A stretch of 64,000 nucleotides of DNA, from contig NZ_WIDL01000004.1 in assembly GCF_009496535.1 (NCBI RefSeq), positions 62,001 to 126,000 of the forward strand. The letters run 5' to 3'. Each line of letters begins with the position of its first letter. Position 1 is the stretch's first letter. Positions 45,923-54,666 of the stretch are shown here, in pieces. This DNA comes from Stenotrophomonas sp. MYb238. GTDB taxonomy: Bacteria; Pseudomonadota; Gammaproteobacteria; Xanthomonadales; Xanthomonadaceae. The notes below the pieces were generated by a model. That model ran no database searches. It saw only the letters and a list, made by a program, of their open reading frames with translations, and was not told the DNA's origin. A program made the translations under genes and the position numbers.

Positions 45923-48094
45923 TTACGCTGCCAGGCGCAGGCTGCTGCCGAGGTTGAACGCCGATACCGACTGCATCAGGCTCTGCGCGCGGTCGCGCAG
46001 CGAGGTCGCCGCCGCCGCCACTTCCTCCACCAGCGCCGCGTTGCTCTGGGTCACTTCGTCCATCTGCGTGGTGGACTGCGCGACCTGGCTGATGCCGCTG
46101 CTCTGCTCGCGGCTGGCCAGCAGGATCTCGGACATGATCGCGGTCACGCCGCCGATGCCGGTGACGATCTCCTCCATCGCCTCGCCGACCCGGTGCACGC
46201 GCTCGGTGCCGTTCTCCGCCTTTTCCACCGCGTCGGTGATCAGGTTCTTGATGTCCTTGGCCGCCTCGGCCGAACGCTGCGCCAGGCTGCGCACCTCCGA
46301 GGCCACCACCGCGAAGCCGCGGCCGTGCTCGCTGGCGCGCGCCGCCTCCACCGCGGCGTTGAGCGCCAGGATGTTGGTCTGGAAGGCGATGCCGTCGATG
46401 ACGCTGATGATCTCGGCGATCTGCCGCGAGCTGTGCGCGATCTCGTCCATGGTGACGATCGAGGCCTTGACGATCTCGCCGCCGCGCGCGGCCACGTCGG
46501 TGGCGGAATGGGTGATGTCGCCGGCGCGGGCCACGCGCTGTTCGTTGTCGCGCACGGTGGAGGTCAGCTCCTCCATGCTGGCTGCGGTCTCCTCCAGGTT
46601 GGCCGCCAGGGTCTCGGTGCGCGCGGACAGGTCCTGGTTGCCGTTGGCGATCTCGGTGGTGGCCAGCCCGATCTGGTCGGCGTCGTCCTTGATCTGCTGG
46701 ACCAGGCGGTGCAGGTTGGCGACGGTGGCGTTCATGCCGGCGCGCACCTGGCCGAACAGGCCCGGATATTCGGTGTCGATGCGCTGGGTCAGGTCGCCCT
46801 GGGCCAGCGCCTGGGCGACCCGCAGCACGTCGCGCAGCCCGGAATCGGTGGTGACGGACAGCCGGTTGAGCAGGCGGCCGATCTCCTGGCCGAAGCCCTG
46901 CTTGCCGTCCAGCTCGATGCGGCGGCTGAAATCGCCCTGCCCGGCGCTGTCGGCCAGGGTGCGGATTTCATCGACCAGGCCGGCCAGCACCGCGACCGTG
47001 TGGTTGACCGCGCCGGCGGTATGCCCGAACAGGCCAGGGTAGTCCTGCCCGATCTTCTGCGAGAGGTCGCCGGCCGACAGCGCGCCGGACACGCGGCTGA
47101 TGTCCTGCAGGCCGGCCTCGGTCACGTCGGACAGCTCGTTCAGCAGCCCGGCGATGTCCTTCATGAAGCCGGCGCGGCCGGCGCTGTCCATCTTGACGCT
47201 GAAGTCGCCGCGACGGACCGCCGCCTCGGCCATCGACTGGATGTCCGCGACGATGGACTTCAGGCTGCCCTGCATGCCGCGCAGCGAATGCACCAGGCTG
47301 GAGGTGTCGCCCGGACGCAGCGCGATGGGCGTCTGCAGGTCGCCGTTGGCGATGCGCTCCACCGCCTTGACCACGTCCTGCGGCTCGCCGCCGAGCTGGC
47401 CGATGATGCGCCGGAAGGCGAACAGCAGCGCGCCCAGCAGCACCACCAGGGCGGCCACGATCGAGGTCACGGCAATGCCCGTCCACAGGCCGTTGGCCTT
47501 TTCCGCCGCCTGCACCTGGCCTTCGGTCCGCGTGTCCAGCAGCACGAAGAACTCGCCGATCGGCTTCATGATCGCGGCCTTGGTGTCCTGGTAGGCCTGG
47601 TCGTGCATGAGCGCGCGCGCGCGTTCCAGGTCGGGCTCGCCTTCGCGGGTGAAGCCGCCGTTGCCGTCGTCGTACCGGCCCTTGACCATGTGCATGGCCG
47701 CGTTCTCCACCTTGGCCAGCTCGTTGGACAGGTCTTCGGCCTGCTTGAGCTTGGCGAACTCGGCGGCGGTGAAGCCGGCCTTCTCCATCAGCTTCTGCAG
47801 CGAGACGGCCTGGCCGTCCGGACGCGCCTTGCCGCCGTTGCGGACGGCGACGATATCGGCGTACTGCTGTTCGTTGCGCTCGTCGCCGGTGACGACATAG
47901 ATGCGCGCGAGCCGGGTGAGGTCGTCCGAGCTCTGCCGCAGCTCGTCGGCCAGCATGTAGGAGTCGTAGCGCGTCTGCTGGGCCGCCTTGAGCCGGGCGG
48001 CGGTGGCCTTGACCTCGAAGATGGAAGCGAACACCAGGCCGAGGATGACCAGGGTGACGGCGAACAGACTGATGAACAGCGTTTTGATCGACAT
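45923..48094 (-). CDS. Methyl-accepting chemotaxis protein with poly-HAMP array
   Basis: 723 residues from the ATG at 48094 (AAGGGGAA upstream). One N-terminal helix (SIKTLFISLFAVTLVILGLVF), a helical periplasmic sensor with LARIYVVTGDERNEQQYADI and EDLSNELAKVENAAMHMVKGRYD, a second helix around residues 205-230, a canonical HAMP, then a duplicated di-HAMP block of about 91 residues (GDFSVKMDSAGRAGF... then GDFSRRIELDGKQGF...). The signalling tip is EVAFQTNILALNAAVEAARA-like (IDGIAFQTNILALNAAVEAA). No C-terminal CheR-binding pentapeptide. A sigma-28 promoter lies upstream. Ligand unknown. Confidence 0.93.
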   Translation of the reverse strand: MSIKTLFISLFAVTLVILGLVFASIFEVKATAARLKAAQQTRYDSYMLADELRQSSDDLTRLARIYVVTGDERNEQQYADIVAVRNGGKARPDGQAVSLQKLMEKAGFTAAEFAKLKQAEDLSNELAKVENAAMHMVKGRYDDGNGGFTREGEPDLERARALMHDQAYQDTKAAIMKPIGEFFVLLDTRTEGQVQAAEKANGLWTGIAVTSIVAALVVLLGALLFAFRRIIGQLGGEPQDVVKAVERIANGDLQTPIALRPGDTSSLVHSLRGMQGSLKSIVADIQSMAEAAVRRGDFSVKMDSAGRAGFMKDIAGLLNELSDVTEAGLQDISRVSGALSAGDLSQKIGQDYPGLFGHTAGAVNHTVAVLAGLVDEIRTLADSAGQGDFSRRIELDGKQGFGQEIGRLLNRLSVTTDSGLRDVLRVAQALAQGDLTQRIDTEYPGLFGQVRAGMNATVANLHRLVQQIKDDADQIGLATTEIANGNQDLSARTETLAANLEETAASMEELTSTVRDNEQRVARAGDITHSATDVAARGGEIVKASIVTMDEIAHSSRQIAEIISVIDGIAFQTNILALNAAVEAARASEHGRGFAVVASEVRSLAQRSAEAAKDIKNLITDAVEKAENGTERVHRVGEAMEEIVTGIGGVTAIMSEILLASREQSSGISQVAQSTTQMDEVTQSNAALVEEVAAAATSLRDRAQSLMQSVSAFNLGSSLRLAA

Positions 48095-48267
48095 GAAGTT
48101 CCCCTTGAATGAGTGAACGCCCTGACTCATTCCGTCGCCACCGCTCCGCTTTCCCAGGGCGGACGGGGTGGCGCCTTCATGGCTGCCTGTTCAGCAACCA
48201 CCCGAGCATGGCGGCATTGCCAAGAACTGCGCGGCGCGGCCTCCAGCCCTTCCTCGCGGTGCGGAAT

Positions 48268-48294
48268 CTATCGGCCTTGCGACCGGCCGCTTTA
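48268..48294 (-). promoter_or_regulatory. FliA (sigma-28) promoter of the chemoreceptor
   Basis: On the minus strand: TAAA (48294-48291), 15 bp, GCCGATAG (48275-48268), against the flagellar consensus TAAA-N15-GCCGATAA. It is 174 bp before the ATG of the chemoreceptor gene. The match is 11 of 12 bases with exact spacing. Confidence 0.85.
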
Positions 48295-48424
48295 GCGTTG
48301 CCACCGAAGAAAAGAATGAATGGAGCGAACCGCGCGCGACACGCACGCGGGGCGATGGCCGACGCATGCGTGGACGGCGTCGGCGCGGCATAGACTGGGC
48401 GCTCCTTGCCAGCCAGGTCCGTCC

Positions 48425-49438
48425 ATGAGCCAGTGGTATTTCCACACCCCCGGTCAACCCGATCGCGTCGGCCCGCTCGGCGACGACGACGCCCGCCGCC
48501 ACGTGCAGCTGCACCGCGACGCGCTGGCCTGGCGCGAAGGCATGCAGGGCTGGCAGCCGGCCGTGTCGCTGCCCGAGTTCGGCGGCCAGGCCGCGCCGCC
48601 GCCGATGCCGCCGCCGGTGGGCGGGCGCCGCAACCGCGCCGACGACATCGACTTCCGCATCGTCGGCCATGAGATGCAGTTCGTGGAGATCGAGCTGGAC
48701 CCGGGCGAGAGCGCCATCGCCGAGGCGGGCGCGCTGATGTTCAAGGACGCGGCGGTGCAGATGGACACCGTGTTCGGCGACGGCCGCCACGAAAGCCAGG
48801 GCGCCGGATTCATGGACAAGCTGCTGTCGGCCGGCAAGCGCGTCATCACCGGCGAAAGCCTGTTCGCCACGCTCTACACCCACACCGGCCAGGGCAAGGC
48901 CAAGGTCGCCTTCGCCGCGCCCTACCCCGGCACCGTGCTGCCGATGAAGCTCGACGAGCACGGCGGCAGGCTGATCTGCCAGAAGGACAGCTTCCTGGCC
49001 GGCGCGCGCGGCGTGCAGGTCGGCGTGCACTTCCAGCGCAAGGTGATGACCGGCCTGTTTGGCGGCGAGGGCTTCATCATGCAGAAGCTCGAAGGCGACG
49101 GCTGGGTGTTCGTGCATGCCGGCGGCTGCGTGGTCGAGCGCGAGCTGGCCGCCGGCGAGCGCATCGACGTGGATACCGGCTGCGTGGTCGCCTACCACGC
49201 CGGCGTGGACATGGACGTGCGCCGCGTGGCCGGGCTGAAGAGCATGTTCTTCGGCGGCGAGGGCGTGTTCCTGGCCACCCTCACCGGCCCGGGCAAGGTG
49301 TGGCTGCAGTCGCTGCCGTTCTCGCGCCTGGCCGGACGCATGTTCGCGGCCGCGCCGCAGGGCGGCGGCCAGAGCCGCGGCGAGGGGTCGGTGCTGGGCG
49401 GGCTGGGACGCATCCTGGACGGCGACAACCGGTTCTGA
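48425..49438 (+). CDS. GYF-like plus AIM24-domain protein
   Basis: 337 residues. Residues 1-52 (WYFHTPGQPDRVGPLGDDDARRHV ... ALAWREGMQGWQPA) match the small GYF_2/DUF4339 domain; about residues 70-320 match the TIGR00266/AIM24 beta-sheet family (MQFVEIELDPGESAIAEAGALMFKD). AIM24 proteins of bacteria are of unknown role. The C-terminus is Gly-rich. It diverges from the chemoreceptor. Confidence 0.85.
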   Translation: MSQWYFHTPGQPDRVGPLGDDDARRHVQLHRDALAWREGMQGWQPAVSLPEFGGQAAPPPMPPPVGGRRNRADDIDFRIVGHEMQFVEIELDPGESAIAEAGALMFKDAAVQMDTVFGDGRHESQGAGFMDKLLSAGKRVITGESLFATLYTHTGQGKAKVAFAAPYPGTVLPMKLDEHGGRLICQKDSFLAGARGVQVGVHFQRKVMTGLFGGEGFIMQKLEGDGWVFVHAGGCVVERELAAGERIDVDTGCVVAYHAGVDMDVRRVAGLKSMFFGGEGVFLATLTGPGKVWLQSLPFSRLAGRMFAAAPQGGGQSRGEGSVLGGLGRILDGDNRF

Positions 49439-49511
49439 CCGCGCGGGCCGTTGGCCCGCGGTTTGGCCGGTTGCCGCTATGCTTGCGCCCTTTCCCGCAC
49501 ACCCATTCATC

Positions 49512-50546
49512 ATGAAGCCGCGCAACGCCCGCCTGCTGCTGTCCCTGTCCCTGTTCGGCCTGCTGGCCGGGTGCGGGGGCGAGAACGTGAAGTCCGCGGC
49601 GCCGATGGCGGCCACGCCGGTCGCACCGGGCAAGCCGGTGAAGATCGGCGTGGCGCTGGGCGGCGGCGCGGCCAAGGGTTTCGCCCATATCGGCGTGATC
49701 AAGATGCTGGAGGCCAACGGTTTCGAACCGGTGGTGGTGTCCGGCACCAGCGCCGGCAGCGTGGTCGGCGCGCTGTACGCCAGCGGCATGAACGCCTTCG
49801 ACATGCAGCAGAAGGCGGTGTCGCTGGACCAGGCCAGCATCCGCGACGTGCGCCTGTTCTCCGGCGGACTGATCCAGGGCCAGAAGCTGCAGGACTACGT
49901 CAACGCGCAGGTGGGCAACAAGCCGGCCGAACAGTTGAAGAAGCCGTTCGCGGCGGTGGCCACGCAGCTGGAGAACGGCGAGCGCGCGGTGTTCGTGCGC
50001 GGCAACGTCGGCCAGGCGGTGCGCGCGTCCAGTTCGGTGCCGGGCGTGTTCGAACCGGTCACCATCGGCGGCAAGACCTTCGTCGACGGCGGCGTGGTCA
50101 GCCCGGTGCCGGTGGACGCCGCGCGGCAGCTGGGCGCGGAGTACGTCATTGCCGTGGACATTTCCAGCAAGGCCAGCGGCCAGCGGCCGACCAGCCTGCT
50201 GGGCGCGGTGAACCAGTCCATCGCCATCATGGGCCAGCGCCTGGGCGAGCAGGAACTGGCGCGCGCCGACGTGGTGATCCGCCCGCAGGTGCTGGACATC
50301 GGCGCGGCCGATTTCGAGCAGCGCGGCCGCGCCATCCTCGAGGGCGAGAAGGCGGCGATGGCGGCGATGCCGCAGATCCGCGCCGGCATCGCCCGCCTGC
50401 GGCAGGCGCACGCGGCGGCCGCGCGCGATGCCGACGCGCGCGCCAGTGCCGCGGCGACCGAGGCCTACCAGCGCTGCCTGGACGGCCGTTCGCGGCTGGA
50501 CAAGCTACGCGGCAAGGAAGGGGACTGCGTTGCGCCTGCGCGCTGA
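49512..50546 (+). CDS. Patatin-like phospholipase lipoprotein (RssA-like)
   Basis: 344 residues from the ATG at 49512. Signal with lipobox LLAGC. Patatin motifs are all present: glycine-rich oxyanion GVALGGGAAKGFAHIG, nucleophile elbow GTSAG and the catalytic Asp in DGG. It belongs to the RssA/NTE-like group, here anchored as a lipoprotein, so it may act on membrane phospholipids or peptides at the envelope. The C-terminal 80 residues are a charged helical extension. Follows the AIM24 gene by 73 bp on the same strand. Confidence 0.9.
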   Translation: MKPRNARLLLSLSLFGLLAGCGGENVKSAAPMAATPVAPGKPVKIGVALGGGAAKGFAHIGVIKMLEANGFEPVVVSGTSAGSVVGALYASGMNAFDMQQKAVSLDQASIRDVRLFSGGLIQGQKLQDYVNAQVGNKPAEQLKKPFAAVATQLENGERAVFVRGNVGQAVRASSSVPGVFEPVTIGGKTFVDGGVVSPVPVDAARQLGAEYVIAVDISSKASGQRPTSLLGAVNQSIAIMGQRLGEQELARADVVIRPQVLDIGAADFEQRGRAILEGEKAAMAAMPQIRAGIARLRQAHAAAARDADARASAAATEAYQRCLDGRSRLDKLRGKEGDCVAPAR

Positions 50547-50779
50547 AGCGGCGAGCGGCGTTTAATCCAGCGGGTCATCCGAAAGCCTCCGGATCTTCTG
50601 CGCGGCGGCTCCCGGTGCAGGTGCGGCCAGGGCATCGCCGGGAAGCGCGGTCGCGGCTGACGTCATCCCGGCAGGGACTGGCGCGGGCGCGAATGCCATC
50701 CTGGCCGGCTCGCTGTGCGGGCCGGCGTCTTGGGAACGCGCTTCGATGCACGAGGGTTTTCCGGTAAAGCTTCATCGCG

Positions 50780-50842
50780 CACTGAAGTGCGCTCCTACGG
50801 TGTGCTCTTACGGAGCGCGCCGGCGATGCGCTCCTACGAGCG
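50780..50842. repeat. Degenerate REP remnants
   Basis: The half palindrome CACTGAAGTGCGCTCCTACG at about 50780-50799 and the partial CGGAGCGC... and GCTCCTACGAGC up to 50842 are degraded copies of the GTAGGAGC repeat. The rest of the 287 bp between the patatin and porin genes shows no gene. The last remnant covers the porin stop codon. Confidence 0.6.
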
Positions 50843-52063
50843 GGTGTACTGCAGCTGCACCCAGAGCTTGTCGGCGTCGCGCGTGCGCAGCTCGTCGCTG
50901 CTGCGGTAGCGCGCGGCCTTGAGCAGCACGCTCAGGCCCTTCAGCTGCGGAACGGCGCGCTCCCACGACAGGTCGAACTCGCGTCCGTAGCGATGGCTGC
51001 CGCGGTCGCTGCGGAAGTCGTGGTACATCGCCTGCGCCTTGCCGCCGGCCAACGGCAGCGCCACGCCCGCGTAGGCATCGCGCAGGCCGTCGGCCGGGGT
51101 GGTCAGGAACTGGTCGGCCCAGCCCTGGAAGGCGTGCTTGGTGGCCAGCGGCGTCTGGAAGGCGCGGTTGCCGGGTCCGCCGTGGCCGGCGCCGAGCACT
51201 TCGTAACCGAGCGTGCTCCTGACGTTGCCGGCGGCGTGGCTGGCCTCGCCCAGCCAGTAGCGGCTGTCCAGCGACCATGGATTGCCGTGGCCGTCGACCT
51301 GCCGCGCATGCTCCAGCACGTAGCCGAAGGCGCCGTGGCTGCCCTGCAGGCGCAGGCCGGTGGTGTCGCTCGACAGCGTGCCGCGCGGCGCGCCGGCCGC
51401 CACCGCCGCGTTCTCCAGGTCCAGGCGGTAGTGGTAACCGGTGAGCGCCAGCGCCGCGCCGGGCGCGAACCGTGCCTGCAGCAGGTGGCTGTCGCCGTGG
51501 ATGTTGGCCGGCGCGGTGAGGCTGGGCGTGGCCGGTTCGTCGGGGCCGAACACGGTGTTGATGTTGCCCACGTAGGCGTAGGTCAGTTTCCAGCGCGTAT
51601 CCGGCGCCCACTCGGCCATCGCGCCGTCGTAGGTCTGCTCGTTCTGGCGCCAGCCGGAGCCGCCGACGAAGCGCTGGTTGCCAAGGTTGATGCGCTGCCG
51701 GCCGACCTGCACGTTGCCGCGCGCGCCGTCGTAGCGCAACAGCGCCTGGTTGAGTTCGGCGTAGTCCGGGTCGGCCACCGTCGGGTATCGGGTGCGGCCG
51801 TTGCGGGTGTCGTTGAAACGCTCGCCGACCAGGTGGGCCACGCCATCGACCTCGCCCAGCGCCGACCAGCCGTGCCAGCGCGCGGTGCGATAGCCCAGCC
51901 GCAGGCGTGCGGTGTGGGCATCGGCGTCGCGGGCGAAGCCGTCCTGCCCGACATGCTCGTAACGGTAGCGCAGGTCCAGCAGCGGCGTGCCGCCGGCATC
52001 GGCCGCCAGCGCCGGGGCGGCGGCCAGCAGCAGGGGCAAGGCGTGGAGGAGGCGGATCGACAT
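50834..52063 (-). CDS. Alginate-export-type porin family protein
   Basis: 409 residues with a signal (LLHALPLLLAAAPALAA) and a beta-barrel pattern of alternating aromatic and charged residues (LLDLRYRYEHVGQDGF, ARLRLGYRTARWHGWSALGEVDG, VQVGRQRINLGNQRFVGG). This matches outer-membrane porins of the alginate-export/OprD-like group. Substrate unknown. Its stop TAG lies in a degenerate repeat, giving the end QYTRS. No operon partner. Confidence 0.85.
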   Translation of the reverse strand: MSIRLLHALPLLLAAAPALAADAGGTPLLDLRYRYEHVGQDGFARDADAHTARLRLGYRTARWHGWSALGEVDGVAHLVGERFNDTRNGRTRYPTVADPDYAELNQALLRYDGARGNVQVGRQRINLGNQRFVGGSGWRQNEQTYDGAMAEWAPDTRWKLTYAYVGNINTVFGPDEPATPSLTAPANIHGDSHLLQARFAPGAALALTGYHYRLDLENAAVAAGAPRGTLSSDTTGLRLQGSHGAFGYVLEHARQVDGHGNPWSLDSRYWLGEASHAAGNVRSTLGYEVLGAGHGGPGNRAFQTPLATKHAFQGWADQFLTTPADGLRDAYAGVALPLAGGKAQAMYHDFRSDRGSHRYGREFDLSWERAVPQLKGLSVLLKAARYRSSDELRTRDADKLWVQLQYTRS

Positions 52064-52195
52064 GGCGGGCTCTCGTGGGGGGTGGCGCCATCCTCCGCGC
52101 CCGCTCCCACGGCCACCATGATGCGGATCAAGCCGGCGTCGATCGCATCCTGATCCAATGTGCGGCTGCCCCGCCGGCCTGCGCGCCGGCCGGCA

Positions 52196-52681
52196 TCAGC
52201 CGCGGCCGAGCTGCGACAGCGGCAGCGCGCGGAACTCCTTGACCGTGCGCAGCACGAAGCTGGAATTGACGTCGGCCACGCCGGTGGCGTCGAGCAGCTT
52301 GTCCAGCAGGAACGCGGAGAAGTGGTCCAGGTCGCGCACGTAGATGTGCAGCAGGTAGTCCATGTCGCCGGTGAGCGCGTGGCAGGCCACCACCTCGTCC
52401 CACAGCTGCACCGCCTCGACGAAATGGCCGATCGCCGCCTGCCCGTGCTTGGACAGCTGCACGCGCACGAAGGCCTGCAGGCCCAGGCCGATGGCGCGCG
52501 GTTCCAGGCGCGCGCCGTAACCGGCGATCACGCCCTCGGCTTCCAGCCGCTGTACGCGGCGCAGGCAGGCAGAAGGCGACAGGTTCACCCGCGTGGCCAG
52601 TTCGGCGTTGGTGGCGCGGCCGTGCTGCTGGATTTCCGCCAGCAGGCGCAGATCGGTGCGGTCGAGGGAGACGGCATTCAT
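52196..52681 (-). CDS. Lrp/AsnC-family regulator
   Basis: 161 residues from the ATG at 52681. N-terminal HTH (DRTDLRLLAEIQQHGRATNAELATRVNLSPSACLRRVQRLEAEGVI) and C-terminal RAM-type ligand domain (VACHALTGDMDYLLHIYVRDLDHFSAFLLDKLL). It lies next to phhA in opposite orientation and probably controls it in response to an amino acid, in keeping with Lrp regulators beside phenylalanine hydroxylase genes. Confidence 0.94.
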   Translation of the reverse strand: MNAVSLDRTDLRLLAEIQQHGRATNAELATRVNLSPSACLRRVQRLEAEGVIAGYGARLEPRAIGLGLQAFVRVQLSKHGQAAIGHFVEAVQLWDEVVACHALTGDMDYLLHIYVRDLDHFSAFLLDKLLDATGVADVNSSFVLRTVKEFRALPLSQLGRG

Positions 52682-52682
52682 T

Positions 52683-52761
52683 TGTTGCTCCGCAACATCG
52701 AATCGACGCAACAATGTTGCGCCATGTCATGCATCTGGCGCAATTTCGCACACCTGTTGCG
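52683..52761. promoter_or_regulatory. Three palindromic sites between lrp and phhA
   Basis: TGTTGCTCCGCAACA (52683-52697), CGCAACAATGTTGCG (52707-52721), and CGCAA-N13-TTGCG (52739-52761). All share the half site CGCAACA/TGTTGCG. Centres are 24 and 36 bp apart. They are the likely binding sites of the divergent Lrp protein. Confidence 0.7.
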
Positions 52762-52808
52762 TGGCCGGCTTTCTACCATCCGGGTGATCCACTTTTTGGA
52801 ACACCGCC

Positions 52809-53699
52809 ATGGATACGTCCCCGCGCCGCGTAGAACACCATCAGACCGACAAGGGATACGTGCCGGTCTACACCACCGCCGTGGTGGAGCAGCCGTGGGA
52901 CGGCTACAGCGCCGACGACCACGCCACCTGGAGCACGCTGTACCGGCGCCAGCGCGAGCTGCTGGTCGGCCGCGCCTGCCGGGAGTTCCTCGATGCCCAG
53001 GACGAGATGGGCATGAGCGAGCACATGATTCCGCGCTTCGACCAGCTCAACGAAGTGCTGGGCGCGGCCACCGGCTGGACCCTGGTCGGCGTGGAAGGCC
53101 TGCTGCCGGAACTGGACTTCTTCGAGCACCTGGCCAACCGCCGCTTCCCGGTGACGTGGTGGATCCGCCGCCCCGACCAGATCGACTACATCGCCGAGCC
53201 GGACCTGTTCCACGACCTGTTCGGCCACGTGCCGCTGCTGATGAACCCGGTGTTCGCCGACTACATGGCCGCCTACGGCCGCGGCGGCGTCAAGGCGCAC
53301 GCCGTGGGCCCGGACGCGCTGCAGAACCTCACCCGCCTGTACTGGTACACGGTGGAATTCGGCCTGATCGACACCGCCGAGGGCCTGCGCATCTACGGCG
53401 CCGGCATCGTCTCGTCCAAGGGCGAATCGCTGTACTCGCTGGAATCGGCCGCGCCCAACCGCATTGGCTTCGACCTGGAGCGGATCATGCGCACCCGCTA
53501 CCGCATCGACACTTTCCAGAAGACCTATTTCGTCATCGACAGCTTCGAGCAGCTGATGGCGGCGACCGAGCCGGACTTCACCCCGATCTACGCGCGGCTG
53601 GCCGAGCAGGCGCATTTCCCGGCCGGCGACGTGCAGGACGGCGACCGGGTATTCCAGCGCGGCAGCGGCGAAGGCTGGGCCGACGGCGGCGACGTCTGA
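52809..53699 (+). CDS. phhA: Phenylalanine 4-monooxygenase
   Basis: Iron- and pterin-dependent hydroxylation of phenylalanine to tyrosine. 296 residues, the size of bacterial PhhA. Metal ligands are His135 and His140 (DLFHDLFGHVPLL) and Glu183 (YWYTVEFGL); the pterin and substrate region is QIDYIAEPDLFHD. It diverges from an Lrp regulator with three palindromes between, and is followed by a convergent membrane-protein gene and a palindromic repeat. Confidence 0.97.
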   Translation: MDTSPRRVEHHQTDKGYVPVYTTAVVEQPWDGYSADDHATWSTLYRRQRELLVGRACREFLDAQDEMGMSEHMIPRFDQLNEVLGAATGWTLVGVEGLLPELDFFEHLANRRFPVTWWIRRPDQIDYIAEPDLFHDLFGHVPLLMNPVFADYMAAYGRGGVKAHAVGPDALQNLTRLYWYTVEFGLIDTAEGLRIYGAGIVSSKGESLYSLESAAPNRIGFDLERIMRTRYRIDTFQKTYFVIDSFEQLMAATEPDFTPIYARLAEQAHFPAGDVQDGDRVFQRGSGEGWADGGDV

Positions 53700-53709
53700 C
53701 CCCACGCCC

Positions 53710-53777
53710 GTAGGAGCGGCTTCAGCCGCGAAGGGGCTTTGTCGGGAAAGCCCTTTCGCGGCTGAAGCCGCTCCTAC
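53710..53777. repeat. REP-type palindrome between convergent genes
   Basis: Arms GTAGGAGCGGCTTCAGCCGC and complement, centre AAGGGGCTTTGTCGGGAAAG. Lies between phhA and the DUF2306-like gene. Confidence 0.9.
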
Positions 53778-53788
53778 TCCCTAAAGCC

Positions 53789-54502
53789 TCACCTCGGCGC
53801 CTGCGCCATCGCGGCGCGCCGGCCACCGTATCTGCGGTCCAGGCGGATGCCGACGATCACCGCCACCACCACCGGCGCCGTCCACGGGAACAGCTCGACC
53901 AGCAGCGGCGGCACCGTGGCGTGCGCCTGCAGCCACTGCCACACCGGGCGCATGCCAATGCCGAGGAAGGCGACGTGAGTGGCGATGCCCGCGCCCAGCA
54001 TGGACTGGTAGTGCTGGCGCAGCGCCCAGTCCGGACGCGAGGGGCCGCGGCGGGCGAACGCCCACATGCGCCAGCCCGCCCACAGGCCGATCATCGAGAA
54101 GCCCAGGAACAGCATCTGGCCCTGGCGGACGCCCACCACCAGCGTGGCCAGCGCCAGCAGCAGCATCGGCCACAACGCCAGCTTCCAGCCGATGCGCGCC
54201 ACCAGCCGCTTCCAGTCGCGCTTGTCGGTAACCGCGCGCCACGCCAGCCAGGCGGCATTGCCGGTGATGGCCATCAGGTAGGCCAGGAACAGCGCCGACA
54301 ACGGCTGCTGGCGGAAGAAGGCGTACTGCACGGTGATCGGCAGCGCAGTGGCCACGATCGCCGCCATCGCCACCAGGTACACCTTGCCCAGCGCACGGTG
54401 GCGCGGCGAGCCCTTCTTCATCAGCGCCGCCGACCAGAAGCCCACCAGCGCGACCACGCCGGCCAGTATGTGCAGTGCGACGAACAACGCGTATCCAGGC
54501 AT
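53789..54502 (-). CDS. DUF2306-like integral membrane protein
   Basis: 237 residues with about seven helices. An early His (FVALHILAGVVALVGFW) and the conserved HRALGKVYLVAM segment are typical of the DUF2306 group of predicted membrane proteins. Function unknown. It converges with phhA and is divergent from the histidine-kinase gene. Confidence 0.7.
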   Translation of the reverse strand: MPGYALFVALHILAGVVALVGFWSAALMKKGSPRHRALGKVYLVAMAAIVATALPITVQYAFFRQQPLSALFLAYLMAITGNAAWLAWRAVTDKRDWKRLVARIGWKLALWPMLLLALATLVVGVRQGQMLFLGFSMIGLWAGWRMWAFARRGPSRPDWALRQHYQSMLGAGIATHVAFLGIGMRPVWQWLQAHATVPPLLVELFPWTAPVVVAVIVGIRLDRRYGGRRAAMAQAPR

Positions 54503-54666
54503 GACGCTCCCTCCGGTGACGGCCGGCGGAATGCGGCGGCCTGTGCACAGGTTCGCGGAACGGCGCTGGCCGCGGCAGTCGCGGTGGTCACTCGTGGACC
54601 CTGCCGGAAGTCACTTTCTGCATGCCCCCCCTTGCCGGCGGCGGCCGCGCCCACCAGCATGCGCGC

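Noticed and set aside
44693-48112. A 1139-residue plus-strand frame through the GH18 gene, a repeat and the chemoreceptor
   Set aside because: Out of frame with GH18 and antisense to the chemoreceptor; crosses a palindrome.
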